From Bacteroidota bacterium (GTDB lineage: Bacteria; Bacteroidota; Bacteroidia; Chitinophagales; LD1), in contig JAEYZB010000091.1 of assembly GCA_023428205.1 (NCBI GenBank), positions 1 through 6,569 of the forward strand: DNA of 6,569 bases. Reading direction: 5' to 3'. Of the stretch, positions 1 through 5,047 are shown one piece after another; the stretch's first letter is position 1; every line of letters begins with the position of its first letter. The notes beneath the pieces were generated by a model. That model searched no databases, was not told the DNA's origin, and saw nothing but the letters and a program-made list of their open reading frames with translations. Position numbers and translations under genes: made by a program.

Positions 1-689
1 ATTGGAGTCCTGCCACGTGGGCAAAAATCCATAAATTTATGGAAGAATTTCCGGCTGTTTGGGAGGAGTTCGACCAACTGCTTACTCGCAACACGATTTT
101 TATGAATCGCTGTATAAATGTAGGCGCAATTTCTGCCGAAAAAGCCATCAGCTACGGTTTTACCGGTCCGAATTTGCGTGCTGCCGGTGTGGATTATGAC
201 ATTCGTAAAATAAATCCGTATTCGTCTTACGAAGACTTTGAATTTGATGTTCCGGTGGGAACGTCAGGGGATACGTATGATCGCTACATGGTTCGCCAAG
301 AAGAGGTGCGCCAAAGTTTGCGCATTATTCGTCAGGCGTTAGATAAATTGCCGGAAGGACCTTATCACGCGGATGTTCCCGATTATTATTTGCCTCCGAA
401 ACATGAGGTGTACAACAATATGGAAGCCTTGATTTATCACTTCAAAATCGTGATGGGGGAAATTCCTGTTCCTGCAAAAGAAATTTATCAATGTGTGGAA
501 GGAGGTAATGGAGAACTTGGATTCTATTTAATTTCTGATGGAAGCCGTGTGCCGTATCGCTTGCATTTCCGCAGACCATGCTTCATTTACTATCAAGCGT
601 TCACTGATTTGATTAAAGGAGGATTATTGAGTGATGCGATTTTGGTGTTGAGTTCACTGAATGTGATTGCAGGGGAATTGGACGCATAG
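1..689 (+). CDS. nuoD: NADH-quinone oxidoreductase subunit D (complex I 49-kDa homologue), 3' part
   Basis: NuoD is a peripheral-arm subunit of respiratory complex I. It sits at the membrane interface and forms much of the quinone-binding cavity. The reading frame is open from base 3 to a TAG stop at 687-689 (228 visible residues), so the 5' part of the gene is missing and the ATG at 39 is internal. Family landmarks occur in order: GFTGPNLRAAGVDYDIRK, then RYMVRQEEVRQSLRII, then MEALIYHFK with GEIPVPAKEIYQ, then NGELGFYLISDGSRVPYRLH, then RRPCF and a C-terminal SSLNVIAGELDA. Many NuoD proteins end in a GEVDR-like sequence. The ELDA end here differs, and I recall it, without certainty, as typical of Bacteroidota. 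nuoE follows 42 nt downstream on the same strand, which supports a nuo operon. The identification is very secure. Confidence 0.96.
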   Translation, partial: WSPATWAKIHKFMEEFPAVWEEFDQLLTRNTIFMNRCINVGAISAEKAISYGFTGPNLRAAGVDYDIRKINPYSSYEDFEFDVPVGTSGDTYDRYMVRQEEVRQSLRIIRQALDKLPEGPYHADVPDYYLPPKHEVYNNMEALIYHFKIVMGEIPVPAKEIYQCVEGGNGELGFYLISDGSRVPYRLHFRRPCFIYYQAFTDLIKGGLLSDAILVLSSLNVIAGELDA

Positions 690-691
690 TC

Positions 692-716
692 AAATCAAAA
701 AGTAGAAATCAAAAAG
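692..716. repeat. Short direct repeat in the nuoD-nuoE spacer
   Basis: The 11-bp word AAATCAAAAAG occurs at 692-702 and again at 706-716, separated by TAG, giving a 14-bp period. It fills most of the 42-nt, A-rich spacer before nuoE. The region just before the nuoE ATG is AGAAGAA, which is purine-rich but not a good Shine-Dalgarno match. The A-rich unstructured leader may help initiation, as is common in Bacteroidota, but that is inference. It could also be simple slippage in low-complexity sequence. Confidence 0.6.
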
Positions 717-731
717 CAAAAACTAGAAGAA

Positions 732-1247
732 ATGAGTAACATCCAATTTAGCGATAGACTGACAAATAGAATAAACACGCTGATTTCGCGCTTTCCGGAA
801 GGGAAACAAAAGAGTGCGTTGCTTACGATTTTGCACGAAGTGCAAGACGAATACGACAATCATTTGACAGTGCCTTTGATGGATAAAGTGGCGCAAATCC
901 TTAGTATAAAACCGATAGAAGTGTACGAAGTGGCTACATTTTACAGTATGTATAATCAACAACCTGTCGGGAAATATATGTTGGAATTTTGTCGCACGTC
1001 TTGCTGTGCGATTCGTGGTGCTGAAAATATGATAGAATACGCTTGTCAAAAATTGGGCGTGAAAGAAGGTGAAGTAACGGCAGACGGTTTGTTTTCCGTG
1101 AAAGGCGTGGAATGTTTGGGTGCTTGCGGCTACGCACCGATGGCGCAGATAGGCGATTTCTACCACGAATTTTTGACGAAAGAAAAACTTGACGATTTGA
1201 TTGAACGCTGTCGCAAAGGCGAAGTAGAGACAATCAGTGTACCATAA
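732..1247 (+). CDS. nuoE: NADH-quinone oxidoreductase subunit E (24-kDa [2Fe-2S] subunit)
   Basis: NuoE is the thioredoxin-fold ferredoxin-like subunit of the NADH dehydrogenase module of complex I. It carries the [2Fe-2S] cluster N1a and normally binds NuoF. The 171-residue protein is close to the usual length. An N-terminal helical part (residues about 5-75, with the family motif EVATFYSMY at 66-74) precedes the thioredoxin-like domain. The four cluster ligands are present as C-x4-C (C87, C92, in CRTSCCAIRG) and C-x3-C (C128, C132, in ECLGACGYAPM). C91 next to C92 is an extra cysteine where Pro is common. The ATG at 732 is preceded by a purine-rich stretch and gives the expected N-terminus. 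The gene lies 42 nt behind nuoD and is followed by a terminator rather than by nuoF, so its usual partner must be encoded elsewhere. Confidence 0.97.
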   Translation: MSNIQFSDRLTNRINTLISRFPEGKQKSALLTILHEVQDEYDNHLTVPLMDKVAQILSIKPIEVYEVATFYSMYNQQPVGKYMLEFCRTSCCAIRGAENMIEYACQKLGVKEGEVTADGLFSVKGVECLGACGYAPMAQIGDFYHEFLTKEKLDDLIERCRKGEVETISVP

Positions 1248-1256
1248 AAATTTGTA

Positions 1257-1285
1257 GGGCAGAAAACTTTCTGCCCTTTTGTTTT
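1257..1285 (+). terminator. Intrinsic terminator after nuoE
   Basis: GGGCAGAAA at 1257-1265 pairs with TTTCTGCCC at 1268-1276. Allowing a 4-nt loop gives an 8-bp stem, and TTTTGTTTT follows at 1277-1285. This is a classic Rho-independent terminator on the plus strand, placed 9 nt after the nuoE stop. It should end the nuoD-nuoE transcript and also lies directly in front of the ACMSD gene. The opposite strand lacks a good T-tract, so it is unlikely to act in both directions. Confidence 0.88.
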
Positions 1286-1298
1286 AAATCCAAATCCT

Positions 1299-2297
1299 TT
1301 GTCTCATCGAATTGACATACACACGCACATAATTCCCGAAAAACTGCCGCGTTGGGCGGAAAAATTCGGGTACAAGGGCTTCATACACCTTGATCATCAT
1401 AAACCTTGTTGCGCGCGAATGATGAAAGACGATGAGTTCTTTCGCGAGATAGAAGCGAATTGTTGGGACGCTCCAACGCGCATTCACGAATGCGATCATC
1501 ACCATGTTTCCATGCAAGTGCTGTCTACCATTCCCGTCATGTTTCACTATTGGGCGAAACCGCAAGATTGCTTGGATACATCACGTTTTTTGAATGACCA
1601 TATTGCGGAAATCGTCCATCAATTTCCAACACGTTTTCAAGGTTTGGGAACAATACCGATGCAAGCTCCCGAACTCGCAGTAAAAGAAATTGAACGCTGC
1701 AAAAAAATCGGTTTAAAAGGGATAGAAATCGGCACGAACGTGAACGATTTGAACTTGAATAAACGCATGTTTTTCCCGATTTACGAGGCCTGTGAAGCCT
1801 TGGATATGGCGGTGTTCGTACACCCTTGGAATATGCTTGGCAGCAAACAGATTGATAAGTATTGGTTGCCATGGCTTGTGGGAATGCCTGCGGAAACGAC
1901 CCGTGCGATTTGCTCCATGATTTTTGGCGGTGTATTTGCGAAATTCCCTAAACTGAAAGTTGCGTTCGCGCACGGAGGAGGCTCGTTTCCATACACCATT
2001 GGACGTATTGAACAAGGCTATCTCGCGCGTCCTGATTTGACGGCTTTAGATAATGATGTAAACCCGCGTGAATACTTAGGAAAGTTTTATGTGGATTCAC
2101 TCACGCATGATGCGAAAGCTTTGCAGTTTATTGTTGATTTAGTCGGTAGCGATAAAGTGATGTTAGGAACAGATTATCCGTTTCCGCTTGGCGAACAGGT
2201 GCCGGGTGAAGTGATTGAAGAACTTCAAGTCTCGCAAAAAATAAAAGACCAACTTTTGTTTGAGAATGCGAAGGAATGGTTGGGCCTTACATTGTAA
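1299..2297 (+). CDS. ACMSD: 2-amino-3-carboxymuconate-6-semialdehyde decarboxylase (ACMSD, amidohydrolase family)
   Basis: ACMSD (EC 4.1.1.45) is a cytoplasmic zinc enzyme of the amidohydrolase superfamily. It decarboxylates 2-amino-3-carboxymuconate 6-semialdehyde to 2-aminomuconate 6-semialdehyde, diverting kynurenine-pathway flux from quinolinate/NAD formation to catabolism. The 332-residue length fits the family. Expected metal ligands are H8 and H10 (DIHTH), H175 (VHPW) and D292 (GTDYP). H225 (FAHGGG) is the expected catalytic His, and R49 and R236 match substrate-binding arginines. Other hallmark stretches are ENCWD, VLSTIPVMFHYWAKPQD, MQAPELAVKE and YWLPWLVGMPAETT. No ATG lies upstream in the 51-nt gap after nuoE. 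TTG at 1299 is the only plausible start close to the expected N-terminus (M-x-IDIHSH in relatives as I recall them), without a clear ribosome binding site. No other kynurenine-pathway gene is in the window. The function is secure and the exact start less so. Confidence 0.94.
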   Translation: MSHRIDIHTHIIPEKLPRWAEKFGYKGFIHLDHHKPCCARMMKDDEFFREIEANCWDAPTRIHECDHHHVSMQVLSTIPVMFHYWAKPQDCLDTSRFLNDHIAEIVHQFPTRFQGLGTIPMQAPELAVKEIERCKKIGLKGIEIGTNVNDLNLNKRMFFPIYEACEALDMAVFVHPWNMLGSKQIDKYWLPWLVGMPAETTRAICSMIFGGVFAKFPKLKVAFAHGGGSFPYTIGRIEQGYLARPDLTALDNDVNPREYLGKFYVDSLTHDAKALQFIVDLVGSDKVMLGTDYPFPLGEQVPGEVIEELQVSQKIKDQLLFENAKEWLGLTL

Positions 2298-2304
2298 ATG
2301 GGTG

Positions 2305-2323
2305 AAAAAAACGGGCACGTTTT
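2305..2323 (-). terminator. Probable terminator in the convergent ACMSD/glycosyltransferase gap
   Basis: AAAACG (2308-2313) pairs with CGTTTT (2318-2323) around a GGCA loop. Read on the minus strand, the hairpin is followed by a T-run, because the plus strand has seven A's at 2305-2311. It sits in the 24-nt gap between two converging genes and overlaps the glycosyltransferase stop codon. The stem is short and AT-rich, so termination may be weak. It would best serve the minus-strand transcript and only partly the plus-strand one. Confidence 0.45.
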
Positions 2324-3080
2324 ACATTCTCCCTTTTCTTAATAGCCACAATTTAATGTATCGATTTAGCGTGGCGTAAGCCGCTAAAAAGGAAATCACA
2401 AATCCGACCAAGCCATCTCTGAATCCTTGTTTGATAAAGTAGTGTTTCACGAAGCGAAACCAAGGCTTTAAAAGGAAATGATAAGGCGTGAGCGTGCCTG
2501 TTTTTTTATCGTAATCCTTTGCTTGCCAAGTAGCATAACGGTTGAGTTTTGCAATGTGATTATCAAAGGTTGTATATGTATTGTGATAAAAATGGTTTTT
2601 CAAGAAACCAACTTTTCCGTCTGCAATAATTTCAGCGTGTACCATTTTATCTTCGTAGCGGCATTTGCTCTTGCGAAAGAGACGAATGACTTTGTCTCCT
2701 TGCCAACCGCTAAACTGTACTTTCTCGCCCATAAAATGGTTGTCGCGGTAAATCCAATAAGCGACAATATCGCTTGGTGGATTTTTCAGCACATTCAAAA
2801 TTTCTTCGCGCAGTTCATCCGTTACGCGCTCATCAGCATCAACGAGCAAAATCCACTCATTTGTAGCTTGCGGAATTGCCCAGTTTTTTTGCGAAGCAGA
2901 ATATCCGTATTCGCGCTGAACGATGAAGTTCGTGAATCGTTCAGCGATTTCAATCGTTTTGTCTGTACTGAAGCCGTCCACCACCATTATTTCATCGGCA
3001 AAATTTACCGATTCTAAAACAGCTTGAATGTTGTGCTCTTCGTTTTGTGCGGGAATGATTGCAGTTAGTTTTTCCATCAT
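2322..3080 (-). CDS. Family 2 glycosyltransferase, WaaE/KdtX-like (probable LPS or cell-surface glycan sugar transfer)
   Basis: This 252-residue protein has a GT-A fold catalytic domain of glycosyltransferase family 2. Visible motifs are the N-terminal nucleotide-sugar strand (TAIIPAQNEEHNI, residues 6-18), ADEIMVVDGFSTDKT (28-42), and WILLVDADERVTDEL (76-90) with the DxD metal/nucleotide motif at D81-D83. A hydrophobic C-terminal stretch (about 223-238) is followed by a basic tail and probably associates with the inner membrane. The architecture matches the WaaE/KdtX-like branch, which adds sugars to LPS core in Gram-negative bacteria. The actual sugar and acceptor cannot be read from the sequence. 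The start overlaps the stop of the upstream DUF885 gene as ATGA, with a second ATG directly after, so M1 or M2 may be used. Expression is probably coupled to that gene. There is no N-terminal signal peptide, consistent with a cytoplasmic enzyme. Confidence 0.9.
   Translation of the reverse strand: MMEKLTAIIPAQNEEHNIQAVLESVNFADEIMVVDGFSTDKTIEIAERFTNFIVQREYGYSASQKNWAIPQATNEWILLVDADERVTDELREEILNVLKNPPSDIVAYWIYRDNHFMGEKVQFSGWQGDKVIRLFRKSKCRYEDKMVHAEIIADGKVGFLKNHFYHNTYTTFDNHIAKLNRYATWQAKDYDKKTGTLTPYHFLLKPWFRFVKHYFIKQGFRDGLVGFVISFLAAYATLNRYIKLWLLRKGRM
2914..2946. repeat. Perfect 11-bp inverted repeat inside the glycosyltransferase gene
   Basis: CGCTGAACGAT at 2914-2924 is the exact reverse complement of ATCGTTCAGCG at 2936-2946, with an 11-nt spacer. 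Pairing stops at both ends, since the flanking bases do not match. It lies in the codons for residues 46-56 of the glycosyltransferase (AERFTNFIVQR), so the mRNA could form a stable hairpin early in the coding region. The repeat is directly visible. Any function is unknown. Confidence 0.8.
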
Positions 3081-4891
3081 TTTGCTTTCGTTTCGGCTAT
3101 GTATTTATCGACCAATTCTTCCAATACCGTCAATGGTACAGCTCCGTTTGTCAATACTACGGTGTGGAATTTCCTGATGTCAAATTTATCACCTAATTCT
3201 TTTTTTGCTTTCTCGCGCAACGCCAAAATTTTCAACATTCCGACTTTGTAACCGGTTGCTTGACTTGGCCACAAAAAGTAGCGTTCAATTTCGTGTTGAA
3301 TGTCGCCCGCTGCATTCGCGGTGTTTTTCAAAAAGTAATCAATGGCTTGTTGTTTCGTCCATTTTTTGTGGTGGATTCCGACATCCACGACCAAACGTGC
3401 CGCGCGGAAAATTTCCATACTCAACCGTCCGAAATCGGAATACGGATTTTGATACAAACCGATTTCCTTCGGCACGAGTTCCGAGTACAATCCCCAACCT
3501 TCAATATAGGCTGTGTTGCCGTCATATTTACGGAATTTTGGAACGCCTGTGAGCTCCTGTGCAATCGCAATTTGCATGTGATGTCCCGGTAAACCCTCGT
3601 GATAACACAAGGCTTCCATTTGGTAGTTCGGCTCATCGTTCATATTGTAAAGGCTTACATAAAAACGACCCGGACGCGCACCGTCTTCTGATGGACTTTC
3701 GTAAAACGCACCGGCAACCGACTTTTCGCGGAATTTTTCTACTGCCATAACTTTCAGCGGAGCTTTGGGTTTTACTTCAAACAATTTATCCAAATAAACG
3801 TTTGTAATTGTGTCCAAATAATTCGTACAATCTTGTAGCAAAGATTTTCTTCCTTTATCGTCATTGCTGTATTTGAATTGAGGGTTAGTGCGCATAAATT
3901 CAAAAAACTCTTGCAACGAATCCGATTTGAAATTTACTTTTTTCATTATCGCTCGCATTTCATTTTGAATGCGGGCCACTTCTTTCACGCCTGTTTCAAA
4001 AATTTCATCGGCAGAAAGATTGGTGGTGGTGGTTCTACGGAGTTTGTATTCGTAATATTTATCTCCGTCTTTCACCGCCCAGATGCCGTTATCAGCCGTT
4101 TGTTTTTTCTCCAACTCCAACCAATATGCCAAGAAATTTAAGTACGTTTCTTTCACCGAATTTTTTAAAACTTCCTGTGCTTTTTCTTTCAATTCTTTCT
4201 TCTTTGCTTCATCAATTTTCAGCGCATTTACTTTGGCAGAAAAATCCGTGTACAAAATGTTTGAAGCATCTGTTTTATCCAATCCGGCAATGAAATTTTT
4301 TACATCATCTGTTACATAATGAAACGTGAATTTTGGTGGAATCATTCCTAACGCTTCGCGTTTTTTCAGTTGCGCCAAAACCTGTTCAAACACTTTCGGA
4401 ATGCCAGTCAAACGACTAATGTACGCTTCAGCATCAGGCAAGGAGTCAATTTGGTGAATGTTGATGAGGAATGACGGAATGTCGTTGTGTTCTCCACCCA
4501 TTTGCGAAATCCAGTAACCGTGGTTCAGCCATAGCGAATCTTCGGCTAAGTGGTTCACATTTTCTTCATAAAGACGAATGCTCAAACGCGCACTTTCATT
4601 GATACCCGCGGTGTCAATTTTCTTTAGCGAATCCAAGGTTTCACGCGAAGCGGCTGCTTCAATGTGCCATTGATTTTCGCTGCGGTCGCCCCATTTATCG
4701 TTATTGAGTTTCAGGCCGATATAGCCCGCAAATTCAGGGTTTCGGGCAATAGATTCATCGAAACGTTTATCCAAATATTCAATGACTTTTTGCGAATTGG
4801 CTGCGATTTCTTCTGCTGTATAGTGTTTTTTTTCTTTGCAGGACGACACTATTGCCAATACAATAGTTGATAAAATGAGTTTGCGATACAT
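3077..4891 (-). CDS. DUF885 family lipoprotein (metallopeptidase-like)
   Basis: This 604-residue protein belongs to the DUF885 family, distant relatives of zinc peptidases of the gluzincin type. A lipoprotein signal covers residues 1-18: short basic start, hydrophobic core, lipobox VSSC with lipidated C18. C18 is followed by KEKK, which lacks the acidic residues of known Bacteroidota surface-export signals, so a periplasm-facing anchor is more likely. The family signature HEGLPGHH is at 431-438 and EGWGLY at 464-469. H431, H437 or H438 and E464 are likely metal ligands, with E432 as probable base. VVDVGIHHKKWT (501-512) and PSQATGYKVG (542-551) are further family motifs. Length is normal and the frame intact. 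The substrate is not known; peptide hydrolysis is an inference from the fold. The gene ends in a 4-nt overlap with the glycosyltransferase gene, and a candidate promoter lies just upstream. Confidence 0.93.
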   Translation of the reverse strand: MYRKLILSTIVLAIVSSCKEKKHYTAEEIAANSQKVIEYLDKRFDESIARNPEFAGYIGLKLNNDKWGDRSENQWHIEAAASRETLDSLKKIDTAGINESARLSIRLYEENVNHLAEDSLWLNHGYWISQMGGEHNDIPSFLINIHQIDSLPDAEAYISRLTGIPKVFEQVLAQLKKREALGMIPPKFTFHYVTDDVKNFIAGLDKTDASNILYTDFSAKVNALKIDEAKKKELKEKAQEVLKNSVKETYLNFLAYWLELEKKQTADNGIWAVKDGDKYYEYKLRRTTTTNLSADEIFETGVKEVARIQNEMRAIMKKVNFKSDSLQEFFEFMRTNPQFKYSNDDKGRKSLLQDCTNYLDTITNVYLDKLFEVKPKAPLKVMAVEKFREKSVAGAFYESPSEDGARPGRFYVSLYNMNDEPNYQMEALCYHEGLPGHHMQIAIAQELTGVPKFRKYDGNTAYIEGWGLYSELVPKEIGLYQNPYSDFGRLSMEIFRAARLVVDVGIHHKKWTKQQAIDYFLKNTANAAGDIQHEIERYFLWPSQATGYKVGMLKILALREKAKKELGDKFDIRKFHTVVLTNGAVPLTVLEELVDKYIAETKAK

Positions 4892-4906
4892 TTCTAATCT
4901 TTTGCG

Positions 4907-4936
4907 TAAAGCTAAAGATTAATGGTTAATGGTCAA
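4907..4936 (-). promoter_or_regulatory. Candidate Bacteroidota-type promoter for the DUF885 gene
   Basis: On the minus strand a TTG (complement of 4934-4936) is followed after 19 nt by TAGCTTTA (complement of 4907-4914). This resembles the Bacteroidota sigma-factor consensus, TTTG near -33 and TAnnTTTG near -7, missing only the last G of the -7 element. It lies 15 nt from the ATG at 4891, so the leader would be very short. No better match was seen in the 156-nt gap. AT-rich sequence gives such matches fairly easily, so this remains tentative. Confidence 0.35.
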
Positions 4937-4953
4937 TTGTTAATGCTTAATGA
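4919..4953. repeat. Degenerate 7-bp tandem repeat upstream of the DUF885 gene
   Basis: Five consecutive heptamers can be read: TTAATGG, TTAATGG, TCAATTG, TTAATGC, TTAATGA. A weaker sixth unit, CTAAAGA, precedes them at 4912-4918. The period of exactly seven is kept although the units have diverged. The array lies entirely in the 156-nt intergenic region (4892-5047) and overlaps the candidate promoter. It may be a dispersed intergenic repeat of this genome, which one window cannot show. Confidence 0.75.
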
Positions 4954-4989
4954 GGCGAAAGGGGTGGAAAAAACGAGGAGGATCGGCTT

Positions 4990-5022
4990 ATTAAAATATA
5001 AAAGCGGGCATTTCAGAATGCC
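4990..5022 (-). terminator. Probable terminator of the TonB-dependent receptor gene
   Basis: GGCATT (5007-5012) pairs with AATGCC (5017-5022) around a 4-nt TCAG loop. Read on the minus strand, it begins 26 nt after the receptor stop codon and is followed by CGCTTTTATATTTTAAT, a broken T-rich tract. Position and strand fit a Rho-independent terminator separating the receptor from the DUF885 gene. The 6-bp stem and interrupted T-tract make it moderate at best. Confidence 0.5.
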
Positions 5023-5047
5023 ATTGAGCTACTATTGCGCGGAATAG

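Noticed and set aside
39..689. ATG at 39 as the start of a complete 216-residue protein
   Set aside because: The frame stays open to the left edge and the protein is clearly the C-terminal part of NuoD, so this Met is internal.
723..1166. Antisense open frame opposite nuoE
   Set aside because: It lies entirely opposite a well-supported gene, has no recognisable domain and an unnatural His/Phe-rich composition; it is a shadow of nuoE.
1479..1494. Short inverted repeat CGCATTC-AC-GAATGCG in the ACMSD gene
   Set aside because: With 7-bp arms and a 2-nt gap, this size is expected by chance in a window of this length.
2478..3017. Plus-strand open frame of 179 codons opposite the glycosyltransferase
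   Set aside because: It is fully antisense to a confident GT2 gene, with no family resemblance and no start context of its own.
4021..4034. TGG/ACC trinucleotide run as a possible phase-variable repeat
   Set aside because: It is only four units encoding a Thr run in the DUF885 protein, and 3-nt unit changes would keep the frame.
3205..4870. Several plus-strand open frames opposite the DUF885 gene
   Set aside because: They overlap one another in different frames, are antisense to an intact 604-codon gene, and show no protein signature.
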